This document shows, piece after piece, positions 28,114-40,975 of a stretch of 64,000 nucleotides of DNA. Made by a program: the position numbers and the translations under genes. Within the stretch, counting starts at the first letter, position 1. Each line of letters begins with the position of its first letter. The notes beneath the pieces were generated by a model. It was not told the DNA's origin. It made no database searches and saw only the letters and a list, made by a program, of their open reading frames with translations. This stretch comes from Tigriopus japonicus (lineage: Eukaryota; Arthropoda; Copepoda; Harpacticoida; Harpacticidae), in contig CM021322.1 of NCBI GenBank assembly GCA_010645155.1, positions 3,305,281 to 3,369,280 on the forward strand, read 5' to 3'.

Positions 28114-28125
28114 CACCACGTGGTG
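28114..28125. promoter_or_regulatory. 12-bp palindrome CACCACGTGGTG (E-box core)
   Basis: A perfect palindrome that shares its central ACCACGTGGT with the one at 27396-27407. Function is inference. Confidence 0.3.
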
Positions 28126-31100
28126 CTTCATTGATTGACTTTCTTGTGAGATGTTTTTGCAGTGCTTATTTATAGGTATGTTGGATATTCAGAGCCTTTG
28201 TCGTTGGCAAAAGCAATTAGCTCGCGACGTCCATATTTGCATACATAAGAATTGATAGAGTGTGACAGATTTGGACATCTCTCAATCACCAGTTTCATGA
28301 CCCGGATATGTCGATTCATCGCTTAAACAAAATGTGTCATTCTTCCTCAAAAAAAGTTTGTCAAGTTCGTTTTCTACGGAAAAGCCATCAAAAGGTAAAA
28401 AAGCCCGGCTTTCGTGCCTTTTTCCCATGAAACCGAACCAGCAATTGTAAATTGTTATCACCTCTCTCAATCTGTATCGGGGGACCAAACACATTGCCAT
28501 ATTCGTATTTTAAAAGAGGTCTTTTTTTACCCACAGGTAAGTGGAAGCTCGCATTGCAAAGGGCGTGGATGACCCTCGAGAACAAAAGTCTCTCGCTCTC
28601 ACTTGCTAATGGCATGACTCACCACCATTTGTTGGTCGATTTTCATTTTGGCCAAGGGAAACAAAGCTAACAGTTATGCTTAAAATTGCAGACAAATAAA
28701 TGTGTTAAAAAGTTGTATTGTTCCAAAAAGTGAGACTTCTTATTGGCATGAGTCATTGGTATAAAGAAAACAAAGATCGGGTTGATATTGAGCAATGCAA
28801 ATGCAGCAGGTGAGTGAACTATTCAAGGAATTGTAGGACATTCCTCCTTCAATGAGTCATCGCTCTGCATGCCTTGACAACGATGGGAAATCGTCCTGAG
28901 ATATCGGATCGATCCTCAAGGGATCAAGGGTTCCCACCAACTCCTCTTGGATCGGGAATGAGATCTCGAATCAAAATTAACAGCAAAAAATTGCTCGTGG
29001 CCGAGAGGGCTCTTCAGACTCCATCGCTTCACTTCTGTTCAGTGTACTTGAAAAATTGAATTTTTCAAACTATTATAAATGAGAGCATGAGGTCCTAGGG
29101 ATTGAGCGCATGGGCGATTGGGGTGAGGCCGTGAGGGTTGGGGGTTTGCTTGAATGAATGGGGAGGGGATTTGGAGAGGCGATTGTTTCAATAGATTTGC
29201 AGAGCTGATAACAGTTTCAATACGATCGAAAATCAGGAACAGAAGCGTATCGTCGTTTATCAAATAGTGAGATAGTGAGACATTCCGAACAAATAACGTA
29301 AGAGCACTATAAATCAAAAGTAGATCGAACACCCCTAATAATTCGAATTTGATTCGAATTGGTCACCCTGAGCATCTTGATAGTGAAATGGCGGGAAGTT
29401 TGAAAGTACGCCTTGGTCTGTGAGAAACCTCGTGTTCCATGATCCATTTACTCCCTTCGGACTCTTTACTCTCCGATGAGAAGCGAGATTCGCTTCAAAC
29501 ACGAAAGGAAAGCCCTTGAGAGTCATCTCAATAGACAGTGGATTCCAATACGCAATCAGTTCATTACGCTTCTCTGCCCATGAGAACGGAACCAGGGTCC
29601 TCTAAAATTCTTTCCACTGCCCACGGAGAGGAGTCCTTTCAACATCAATGGACTATGAACGCTTCTTCTGCTTGCCATGCAAGTTTGGAACAAAAAATAG
29701 ATATTTAAAGCAACTCCCAAGTGGCCTGTCAGTGGGACACGAGCAAAGTTGTGGATGCTTTCGGTCTCAGAGGGAATTAAACTCGGAAGACTCCTCCATG
29801 TAACTCTCTATTCATGGCCAAAGAGAGAGGGTAAGTCAGTGTAAACAGTCAATGAGAAATGCCTTGTGTGTGTGGGTTAGAGGGGACCTCCTTCGGGTTC
29901 AATAATTGTCATGAACGCTTTTAAAAAATTCGTTCCCATGAAAGAGATGCTTATTTAAGCATGCATGCTCAATGCCCCTAGAACGTATGTAGGGCTGGTA
30001 TTGAGTGCTTCTCTTCTCATGAATGGCTTGGATTGAATTGATTTAATACCAGCTTAATCGCTAAGCCTCCCCATCACATGCTCTCAAGGACTGATTTCTT
30101 TCCAATTCAAGATCCTCTACCTGGAGCTCAAATCACTTCAAAATGTTACCAAAGCAATGTCTTTTAAAATAAAAAAAAACATTTTCAAATTGTACGTCCC
30201 CTCATTGCTCTAAAATTACAATTAATCTTCGATTGCAATTGTTGAACTGGGAAAGGGACTTCTTTATCCATTTTGATGTTAGGGTCACGTAGGGATTTGC
30301 ACATGATCCTTTAGAGACTGTCAAAGCGTTGTTGTGCCATTGTTTCACCCTGTTGCACGGTAATTTGAGTTTGCTTTTGAACGTGATTGCCATTGTCTCG
30401 TTTAATGTCCCCATCGCCGTCCTGCTCCTAATAACAAAGCTCAAAAATAACATTTGAATGTCGCGATTGAAATGTATTCATGGCTTTTGTAGGTAGCAAA
30501 AACCTTCCCATGGACATCTTACTCCAATAGCAGGGGAAAAACGCATATTTAGAATCAACCCCTAGTGCCCAGTAGTAATAAGAGGGTATCGGTAACTCCA
30601 TACGAACACATATGCATATTCATGACGACTAATTTCTTTTTGCCCACAAGGATTGACACTAATGATTATTTAAAGCCATCCACCACACGAATTGAAAGCT
30701 TTTCAATCAGACCCAATTTGCATCCATCCACGTTTCTACTCTTCTTCTCCGTCTCCTTCAATCTTTGGTCGTCGGTGGCGTCTTCTTCCCGCCGAATTTC
30801 GAACCCCTTCCCCCATTCAAATAAAGCCCGGCAAATTTTAAAGGATTTTTTGTGGACCTTCTGTGCATATCGAGTGAGCTCAGTCTCTGAACCCATCCGA
30901 CGCATAATAGATCGAACCAGTTGAGACCCTGTTGAGAAGGGGTCTGGTTTGTTGTGTCTGAAATGGTTTGCAAATGCGTCCTCCACGAGTGACGCTATCT
31001 TTGGATCAAGCTCAAAAACCCAGGGTGGCACTGTCGCAGAGAGGAAAGAGGGAGAGAGTCTGGATCGAGCGTCAGGGATTCCGCGTCATAACAACAAAAA

Positions 31101-34100
31101 GAGCCAGTAAAGTGCGCTTAGTAAAGCGTCAATAACAGAAATAACCGAGAGATTACTCGTGGGCAATCAAGATCCCAATCCAAGGGTGTGTGTGTCTACT
31201 CAAATCTGTGCGCAGACCAACCGCCACAAGATGGAGGGTAACAAAAGGCTTGGTTTTGGTCCGTTTGTCCAGGTGTTCGAGCGAATTCGACTTAGCGCTC
31301 TCGTCTTGTAGGTTTACCGTCCATTGGTCTTGGTGGGTATATTGTTCAAGCAACCACTGTTGTGGTTTGTTGCTTGAAAGCTTCAGGAGAATAGTTTTTG
31401 TTCAAGAATAGCTAGGACTCTCTCCACGAAATCTATGTACTTACGAACATGTACGGAGAGATAAGAAGGGACGAGGGTGAGATTGGTTTTAAGGCAACCG
31501 AGGAGATAAGAGTGTCCATAAACGAAGGGTTGGACAATCTGGAATGAAAACATAAGAAAGCAATTAATTCCAAATTGAGTGCTTGACAATTGGAAAAGCT
31601 ATTTAGAATGTCTGTCAGCCTGCCTGCCTGTCCTGTGATTTGTAGATCGTTTCGGGATAGGTAATACCACGTGCGTGCGTTGAAACGTGCAAGGATTTAC
31701 GTCACTAGAAAAGCTTGATCACGACATGATGAGGTCAAATTCAGATTCATTAATCTAAATATTTTGATGAGCAATGCACATGCACTTGATCTTCTTGCTT
31801 TCATTGCACTTGAATGCATTTGATAAGGATTTGGATAGTCATGGTCACACTTCGATATTTAAAAAAAGAGAAATTGTCCAGGTGGAAATTGGAATCCCTG
31901 CATTGTTATCACATGTGGTTGGTTGGTTGGCCATAAATCAACCAAATCGTATTCGATTCGTTGGGTGACCGAATTAGTGAGTTGAATCAATGGTGTGTTT
32001 TTTGCACTCTTGTAATCCTTTACTATAAGCTGTAATTTGGCCCATTCAACCAATGAATGAGAAATTCGTAAAATACAGTGTTAAATCTAGTGTACCAGTG
32101 TGGCCATTGTGAATTTAGAATTCCAAACTTTCCACTTCATCGGAGCCTTTCGGCGTGCCAACCTCCCATTGCCAGAGACAAATGGCCTTCACATGGATTA
32201 AATTCGAAACTCAAACTCGTCATAGAACAAGTGGAACATCGTTCCGATAGCAAAGATCAATACGAGGAACCGATTTAGATACAAATTTCGACCATTCAAG
32301 AATCCTTATCGGGGCATCCAATCAAATCGCCTATTTGAACCTTTTGAAATTGCCCTCGGGAGATAAACATAAAAAATGAGGCAGCAACAAAACTCCCGTG
32401 TGTCTTCAGGGAACGGTTTCCTCATTTGTCACTTCATATCTCGCTCCTCAAATTTACAAACGAGAATTCGATCGAGTTGGAGAACAAAGTTAGTTAGCCA
32501 CCTCCCTGAGATTCTACTACTGAATTCAAACTACTCTATGAGGATCATAATATCTGGAGGCTATCTTCATTTATGAGCTTGAAAAACAAGAGCCAGCTGT
32601 TGACGCTCTCACCCTGAGACAAGGCTACGCTGAAACATATAAAAAAGAGAGTACGATAGAAATTGACCAAATTTTTCGACACGATTACGCGGGAAACACA
32701 AAAAGGGAGGGGGATAAAACGATCATTGGGGTGGTGGTTGAGCTTGAGGGAGTCAAGTGTATAAATCCTGATTTAGCCGGCAGATTTTTATATTTTCAGG
32801 GTGCAATTATCTTTTTTACGACCTTCGGAAGATATAAATCTCCAAAAGTGGGGAAAATCATTTTCAGCCTGTGTTTATGATACCCCTCTAATGCAATTGA
32901 TAAAGCCATGATGATAACCCTGCACTTGGACGTATCACTTCTGTGCCTTAGAAGCGCGAGACATCAAAAATGCCAGAAATGTCAAGTATTTTTTGATTCA
33001 ACGTATTAACCAATTTTCTTTTTGGACATTCTTTAAGGCAGGCTCTTCCCCTTGTCCTCGACCAAAATCTTTTGAAAGCTGTACTAATAGCATCACACAT
33101 CTCCTATTTAATTGCTTTTATTACTGAAGGGTAAGTTTCAAATAACTTTTGGCCGAGCTTTTAACTGTGCATCTCACGTGAAGCTGATATTGTGGCGTAG
33201 AAAATGAGCGATGACAATGTACATAGAGTGCAAACTTGCATGCTCTTTGTTGCGTAACTTGCATTTCGGATTGACCGATATTCAATGCTGTGCAAACGAG
33301 CAGAAGTTATGCTATACAGAGCAGCACACGTTTTGTAGAGCATCAAAGTACGAGAGAAAAGCTAAGTGTGACAAGCTTCAAAGCTCTTTTTTGACCTTGT
33401 TCATGCTATCACTTGCAAGTTCAAGGACTTGATTTCCTATTTCTGAACGAAATGCCTAACATCATTAGTTAGTTATTTCTTTCATTAACGCATTTTCGGA
33501 CGTGTTCGCAAAGTTGAATCTCAATCACCTTAGTCCGCCAGGTGCTTTTTTTAGCACAAGGCAACCGTCGACAAGTGCACAAAGTTTTTTTTGATTGGGG
33601 GCCATGCATATACAACAGAACGGAAAGTCTCGCTATGGCGCAGTTTCTCGAGGAAAAAGGGCTTTGTTTTCCCCGACTCAATTACGCAGGGTGGCGAGTA
33701 ATAATAAAGATGAATCCCGAGAGTCGGAAGATTAGATGATCTATTGTATCTAGGCTCTCTCTACGTACACAATGGAAGAGGAAGAGCGAGGGAGGGCGAT
33801 TTAAATATTAAAAACCGTTGCATTGGACAACAATCGGAGAAATTGAGAGCTCAGGGATCAATTGATAATGTTTTTGAGCATCTTCTCTGCTTGCACTGAA
33901 AAGGCTTTCAAGGGTTAAGGAGAGAAAGAAAGAGAGAGAGAGAGCGAGAGAGGGGGTGAGGAGCCACACTTGAAGTGAATAATGGAAAAGTTCACACAAT
34001 GGTCATCTTTTTCTCTGAGCCACAAAACCCTTATCATTGTTCCCGGGTCTGTTATTGCTGGTTCTGGCCAAAGATTGATTTTCAATCCTCAGAAGTGGAC

Positions 34101-37100
34101 TTTTCAAAGGAGCTCAAAACAATCATTTCAAAACCTGTCGTGTGGACAACCCAAAGACGACGGGGGGAACGTTAGCATCATGTTGTGCGAGAGCACTTCT
34201 CACACTGAGATAATTCGTTGTTTCAACCCATTTTTGCGGTTTAATTACGTTCAAACGGCTACTTCGGTTGATACTTGATGGTCACCCAGATTTACCAACC
34301 GTTCGAAACCGGTTTTCAGTAAATAAACACGGAAGGTGCAATTTGAATCAGTGAGTTTACACGTTGGCCATGGTGAACACATCAATTTCCAACCTAAATA
34401 AGATTGACGTGAAAAGAAGCGTTTTGGGGGGATTTAGCCAGAGTGAGATGGTAAGAAGATGGGGGAGAAGATGGCGAGAGATGGCCTCAGGTTCGTTCGT
34501 TGGTTGGCTGGTAAGGGGAAGGTTCGAGTGGACAGAGAGACAGAGAAAGAGCTATTAACTCCTTTATAACCCTAAAGGAGCTGACAAAAGAAATTGGAGG
34601 GGGAAGATCTGTTGAGCAAAGTGTGACATGATATTGGTCTTTTGATCGCCTGATGCTCATTTACTAGGTTTACTGGGTGCTTCCCAAACCTTTGTACACA
34701 GCTTTTAGGATAGTCGTGATCACGCTCATCCGATCAATATGATTAAAGAAATGAAGACATGACCAGAATTCTTTCGTCATAGGCAAGAGTTAGACATAAA
34801 CAGATGAAATGCTATGTTAAACAGGCAAGTTAGAGACATTACTTCTAAACTTTCACCCAGATTTAAATTTCAGTTTCAAAATTTTTTGATCTTTCTTCCT
34901 TTCTTCTTTCTTTCGAACCGTGTGAGTAGGAAATTTTTGAAACACCCTCCCCTTCATAAAATCTGTTTCTCATTTTGTGTTCTTGACATTGTATTTGGCA
35001 ACCGACCACAGTGTCCATCTCCACCCAAGGTAGGTTAGGTGCTCAAACGAAGACGTTAGAGCCAATATTGTGAGCACACTTGGCGGGCAGATTTGGGAGC
35101 CGATGGCTTCGTGAGCTTGTAAAAATCAAATCTGACAAGTCATTTGACTGCCAATAGACTCCACGGACCAACTGACAGATCCTCAGGTGATGGCCAATTA
35201 AAACTCTACCCCTCTTTTTCTACTTCAACCTAAGAATTCAAAATTTAACGTAAAAACAATTCCAGAGAATATCACGGGATGTTTTACTCTTCTTTACCTT
35301 AAGAATACATACTGTACTCTCAAAATCTCGATGTTGAGATCGTGCTTGAAGTGTGGTGTCCACAAATTCTCATGGCCCGAACGCTCGGAAATCCTCCTCT
35401 CAGTTTGTGCTTGACAAAAAAGTGGCTTCGGGATTAAATGTCTCATCAAGAATTCAAGTGATGTCAGCAGAGATGTCAAGTTTGAAGTGTTTAGTACATA
35501 TTTGGAGCGGAGAATCGCCTCTTTCGTCTTAAGCATGTACACTTCCCCACCAAGTCGGTCCTACCTTCGAGTCTAAATGGACACGCCCTGTACAACCCCT
35601 AAACAATTGCTTGACATTAAGGACCCCGTTTAAACGTAGAGATATGTATTTACCAGATCCAACTCGGCAATTCCCTTCCACTTTTCATATTTACATACAA
35701 GTACACGCCTATCTTTATGTGGTCACTCTCTCAGAAGGAAGCTAATGGGCTCAAGCTACATTTCTAAGACGTCAACCCTTGACTTTGATGTGAGAAAATG
35801 TTCATCATGATGTGTGGTAATTTATGCTCCCATCTCTCCCACACTTGTAAAACTCCTAGTATGTTTGTTCAAACCCATCTATAGTAAATTCTTACAAGAC
35901 CAGACAAGATGGAATTAGCAGATTCATGAACCAATCACAATACCATTGATTCAAAACATAATCCGGTGGCGAATGAAGGGTTCAATGAGGCTTCCTCAGT
36001 TCTCATCAGTGATTATAGAACTAGGAAATACCTTTCTCACCACCATATTGTCTCCTGAGACTAAAACGAAGACAAACGGGTCACTCATTAAGCATTGTGG
36101 GCATTCCAAGCAAGTCACCATGTCGAGGATCTTGGAAGCATGAGCATCCATTTACCCATCCCGGGAATGGGGTCATCTCACGACGTCACTTTCTTTCTTT
36201 CTTTCAAGTGATCTTGTCCCCCAAGGAGTGCAGGATCTTCTAATTGCTCTGGTCACTTATCAGATTGGCTTACCTAAAGGTTGTTTATTGACACACTTTC
36301 CACTTGTTTGGCGAAAAAAGAGACCTTCCCCTATCTAGCTTTGGTTTGTCAGCAAATGTTGACGGGAGTGGAAAAGATGTGCGTCAGTGTGTCAGTTGTT
36401 GTCACCACACGCATCGGCTATTTACATAAATAAGTTCAAGTCCCCGAGATGATCCTGCTTAGTGTGTCTCTGTGGATACCCATCCAGAGATAGCGAGAGA
36501 GGCTTTGGCCCCAAGTAATTTGCATTTTATTGGTGCAGGACTTAATCTCCGGGTGGTTTGTTCAATCACGAAGCGGTGACAGCCGAGTCGGAATGGGATT
36601 TCACTCATTTATGAGCTGACGAAGCTAGCAACTCACCTGATGATGTTCACGTTAGCTGATTCCTTCTATCCATCATGGTGACCAAATATAGCCAGAGAGG
36701 TTTGAGCAGATGAGACATTGAGGTACAGGAGCTCGAAATAAAGACGTAATTGCTACATCATCCTCCCACTCCATCAAAAATATCGTGACAAATCATCAAA
36801 ATAAGTCACCTCACATTGTCTCATATTGCCCCGATCAGACCGTATCAATAAGCACATGTGCGTCAACATTTTCGCTCTCAAGTACGTTGGTGAGCAGAAT
36901 GTGTAACTCGTAAAGAGTTTTTAGTCATTAGCTTAACAGATAAATATCTCGAGTGTCATTTGCTTTTGGACAACTTAATGGTTGCACCCATATGCTCGAA
37001 TCAAACCAGAGTGTCCGCATATGAGCCCACCTGCATGAACATTGAACTTGTCATGGAAGAACGAAGCGTGCTTGTAAACAATTGGTCTTTTAAAGCGACA

Positions 37101-38276
37101 CAAGATTCACCTGTTAAATTGGATAAAAGCGTTTCGAGCCATCAGTGATTCGCCATCATGGGGTTCGAAATCAATCAAGCTGGAAATCTGCTCCCTCCAA
37201 ATTAAAATGATGACAATCACTTTTTTTTTCTTTTCGACGAACCCAATCTCCGTTTGTACCGTTATTGTGATTTCATGGTCTTCAATGAACAAGTTCCAGT
37301 CAATTCGTGTGACATGATTCGGCTTGAACACCACAAATACACTTGAAACAAGTCTATCTGTATTGTAAATGTCAACTTCCTTATATCTGTAGACGTGTTT
37401 GAGAACTTCAACCAGATGCAAACTCGGCATGACAAAATCTGTGTAATTGTGCGCCATTTAGATAGTGATAGGACAATGGGTCTCCGTAAACGACCCAAAC
37501 TTCTCTGATTAATTCTAGCTATCAGAACATTAAGGCGAAATCATATTTGCCCTACTCATGATTAATGGCTGCTCATTTAGACAACTTGTTTGTGACCGAG
37601 TGTTTCAGGCAAGTTTGTTCTACAACATTTTAGTTCTTCCTCCACATTGCTCAGATTCACCCTGTTTGTAGGGAAAATTAAATTTTATTAAGCGTAAGTC
37701 AATTTAAATGCAAATCAGCTTGCAAAAGGGTTAAACAGTAGCGGTAGTTATCATCATAAGTGATCGGAGAAGTCAGACCATTTCTCACTTTCAGTAATAA
37801 CCACTGAGAGAAAAAGCATCCACGGATCCAATGTGTTCCATTGAGAAGCTCGCCAATTATTCCATGGCAATGTTCGATCTTACAGTGACACGATTGGGGA
37901 AGGTGACACCTTCTGCTTTGTTCAAAAAAATATCCATCATTTTTACAAGCACCTCATGTCACCCGAAATTTGTTCCCATTTGCATTTGTTTTTGAAAATG
38001 ATTTTTCATGCCCGAGTCTGTCGAATTAAACCCGTTTGCTTGCCCCCTTTCACAACAAATGAGCAAGAGACACAATGGGAGACAGGAGGTTGGTAATTTA
38101 CCATGCAGATCTATGTAGTGTGAGTATAGCAGTAGCTTCTGGTCTTGAAAGATATCCGAGAACCCCTTAGGCAGCTTATCTCTACCTACGGCAAAAGGCT
38201 GAATGGCTCAATGCCACGAGGTAATTTAGATTGAAAAAAGATCGAGTCCAAAGATTGAGGTCGTGTTTTTAGGGTG
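28126..38276. other. Non-coding region left of gene 2
   Basis: No gene is firmly supported. Two minus-strand frames (30666-31031, and 37111-37457 with a possible spliced continuation to 36928) read more like protein than their neighbours and are discussed as findings, but their lengths are within chance expectation. A GA run lies at about 33929-33954 and a TTTC run at about 36190-36206. Confidence 0.45.
33929..33954. repeat. (GA)n microsatellite
   Basis: A purine GA run with a few substitutions. Confidence 0.8.
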
Positions 38277-38282
38277 TTTATT
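38277..38282 (-). promoter_or_regulatory. Candidate polyadenylation signal AATAAA for gene 2
   Basis: The plus strand reads TTTATT, so AATAAA lies on the gene 2 strand about 310 bases past its stop. A second AATAAA (plus 38592-38597) overlaps the stop codon itself. Which one is used cannot be told from sequence. Confidence 0.4.
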
Positions 38283-38592
38283 ATGAAGTTGCAAAATCAA
38301 TTTGGTAATATCTGTTCTGTTATTGTCATAGTTATTGCTACAAATATAGATACTTGATTGTAACATCGGTGGTCTAAGATTACTAAAGAGGCATTGCCTA
38401 GTAAGCGGTAGTGGTTTTCATTTCATTATGATCTTGGATTGGCTCAGATATTGGTGGTTGTCGATTGCTTGTCGTTGTTGTTCCAATTGTGGTTATGGTT
38501 CAAGGTTGAGATTGACGCGTTGGTAACCAAAACTCGAGTATATCACAGGCAAAGTCGCACGGAGGTCCATATTTTTCAGCTAGGTTTGACCT

Positions 38593-39573
38593 TTATTGGA
38601 ATCTCTTGAAGATCTTCCAAGCGGCATAGCTGACAAGTGCTGACCAAAGCGAGTGTGGCACCGAGAATGGCAGCATCAGATCGATCATGGAGATGAGATC
38701 GAATCCTCCGCGCATAGGACTCAGCGTCCCGACTTGACCATCGAGTTCATCCATGTGGTCATCGCTGAACTTATCGGCAATCTGACGAAGTTCCAATCCC
38801 ACCTTGGCCCAATCGGTGCTTTTGATGCCCTCATCGCCGCTAGATTCCACGGCCTTCTGGACCTCTGACAACACTTGAAGCTTCAATTGCAACTCAGAGG
38901 TTGGAACAAAGTCCGGTTCCTCCGGGCCACTTTCATCTTTGGTGTTGATTTGACTGGTGGCATGAGTGATAAAGGCTAACATCTTTTCCTCCTCACTATC
39001 ACTGGCTTCATCATCGGCATAGTCACCTTCAGTGGCTTGGAACTTGGGCTCCACACGAGGTGTCTGCTTGTTCTTGAAAGAGGGGACTCTACGCCGTTTT
39101 CGGAGCGAGCGGCGTCGTCGCAATCCAATGGCGGAGGCAGCGGCGGGGAGATTGCCATTGGTTGAGGATCGACTGCTGGACTTCTCATCCTCTTCCTCAC
39201 TGGAAGAGATGGGAAGAGCCGTAGGAAATGGATCCGGGTTGATGGTCACTGATGGTTCCGGGAAGTCAAAGGTCAACGAGTCATTGGGCGAGTTGGGCGG
39301 TGGTAACGGGTTGGCAATGAGATTAACAGGGGTCTTGGCGGAGGGCACACTTTCGTCTCGTCGGGGGTCAAGCACCGTTTGGAAGGCCAACTCGGCTTCC
39401 GTGAGCACCGTAGTCATCAGCAAATGTTGGTCCACTTGTTGTTGGACATCGGCCTGGTTTCGGAATTGTCGTCGGAGTCGGGCTGAACGATATCGTCGGG
39501 CTGCAATGCTGCTGTCATGCTCCGGAAAGGCAAAGGGCACTGCAGCGCAGGTGAGTAGGGGTAAGATCGTCAT
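38593..39573 (-). CDS. Uncharacterised 326-aa protein with signal-like N-terminus and hydrophobic C-terminus
   Basis: This is the longest uninterrupted frame outside gene 1. Residues 1-18 (MTILPLLTCAAVPFAFPE) look like a short secretory signal peptide. Residues 26-38 are Arg-rich. Residues 70-122 are Pro/Asn-rich and probably disordered. A Ser/Glu patch at 122-137 is followed by a strongly basic cluster at 151-162 (RRRRSLRKRRR), which could be a furin-type cleavage site in a secreted protein or a nuclear localisation signal otherwise. Residues 183-197 are acidic, and 226-272 are charged and helix-like (SELQLKLQVLSEVQKAV). Residues 291-324 are hydrophobic with a basic end (WKIFKRF). I do not recognise the family. 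A competing model is that a splice acceptor (pyrimidine-rich CTGCAG ending at plus 39540) makes codons 1-11 intronic, so the true N-terminus would lie upstream. The opposite-strand frame of 193 codons is taken as a shadow. Confidence 0.75.
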   Translation of the reverse strand: MTILPLLTCAAVPFAFPEHDSSIAARRYRSARLRRQFRNQADVQQQVDQHLLMTTVLTEAELAFQTVLDPRRDESVPSAKTPVNLIANPLPPPNSPNDSLTFDFPEPSVTINPDPFPTALPISSSEEEDEKSSSRSSTNGNLPAAASAIGLRRRRSLRKRRRVPSFKNKQTPRVEPKFQATEGDYADDEASDSEEEKMLAFITHATSQINTKDESGPEEPDFVPTSELQLKLQVLSEVQKAVESSGDEGIKSTDWAKVGLELRQIADKFSDDHMDELDGQVGTLSPMRGGFDLISMIDLMLPFSVPHSLWSALVSYAAWKIFKRFQ

Positions 39574-40975
39574 GATGATTTGCTCGCAGGATAGATGTGT
39601 GTTTGTCCACTAGGAACCAACTTCTGTATCTTGTAACATTCACGGTAAGAAAACTTTTGCAAGTGCCACAATTGGATTCAAGAAGCTCAGTACTGCACGT
39701 CTGATCGGTTTGGGCGCTGGAGAAACTCTAACTAACTCTCCACTTTTCTCCGAGCTCTCCATTTTCCTCCTGATTGTCCTCGCCGGCGATCTCGAACGAG
39801 GAGGTTGCTGTCGCCACTCTTGGCAAAAAGAGCAGACCCATCGCCATGGCCACTTTCAAGCGCGGTCCATCCCAGTAGCACTTGACAGAATGTAGTCAGT
39901 AGTCAATAGTGGCAAGTGAGGGAGTTGAACTCGAGTCCGGCTCCTGCCCTTTTGCCTCCCTGTTGCTGACATCCGAGAGAGAGCCGACGTCCGTGGCTCG
40001 CGTCACTTTTCGGCTCTGACGCCAAATTTGGAGCTCGATATCGGCCAAAAGGAGGGAGGAGAGAAAGAGGCTTGAAGTATACACGGACGTGATGACCTCA
40101 GCCCAAAGGTTTTGCGTGATGAGCGGCCGATGATGATGGTGATGATGATCCACGTACCCCGCCGCAGGTCTCTCAAATGATTATTACGTCGTACTCACTG
40201 GATGTATGTACGGTATACCTCTCTCCAGTACAGCTTGCTACTCGGCTCATCGCATCGCCAACGGCGAACAATCATCCGCCCAAGTGTTCAATTTTCTTCC
40301 GATCCCCCCACCAAGCATTATTTTGAACTCTTCGAGAAAAACAACTTTGGCAACAAACTGAACGGGAGATATCCTCGTGCCTTGTTTCTAAGTGCCTCCT
40401 GCTCACCTGACAATCACATCACGCCACTTTTGTCACTCCATTTAGCTGGCAAATATTACTCAGCTTCTAGTGTGACAATAGAAACGGGGTCATCTTATTG
40501 CAATTTCAGAGCCGTTTTGCATCATTCGACGAGGATTTCTGGATGATTCAAGGTGAGAGTCGGACTCAGCAGGAGCTCATCAAGTTGTCAAATGATATTT
40601 TTGAGCCTAAATCGAGAATCAGCACGGATCTGGTAGTCAACCATTTAGCGGCTAATGTTGATGTTATTGTTGTCCCCAATCTACGGTGGTCATAATCAGG
40701 TCCGTGACCAAAGTTGAACGACTTCTAACTTGATGGTCATTCTTGATCAATCGAGTTCTTGACTGCTTGAAACCGTTTGTCTTTTAACCCAATATTGACC
40801 TTTGCAAAGCCTCAAGAAACTAGCGTTTGTGTTGTAAGATCGAGGTAAAATACCTAGTCATTCTTTCAACCACATAGTCAAATGACAACATCCTTATCAT
40901 CAATAAAGCTCGTTTATAAAACATTCATACTCGATGCTCCATTTAGCACGGCAGACAGTTTGTCTGCATTTTCTA
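39574..40975. other. Presumed upstream region of gene 2
   Basis: No second gene is supported. The part nearest gene 2 (about 39600-40200) is richer in CG-containing words than the surrounding DNA, as expected for a promoter or leader, but I see no clear TATA box on the minus strand. A GAT-rich simple-sequence patch lies near 40130-40150. Confidence 0.35.

Noticed and set aside
8748..31003. Shared 14-mer GTGACGCTATCTTT at about 8748 and 30990
   Set aside because: More than ten chance 14-mer pairs are expected in a window this size, and the flanks are unrelated.
34295..34315. GTTCGAAACC-like words resembling a tRNA B box (here and near 55653)
   Set aside because: No matching A box at tRNA distance and no cloverleaf arms were found.
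39032..39613. 193-codon plus-strand frame with a perfect CAG|GTGAGT donor at 39550/39551
   Set aside because: It lies antisense to the longer gene 2 frame, and its Arg/Ser/Gly-rich composition looks like a shadow of that gene.
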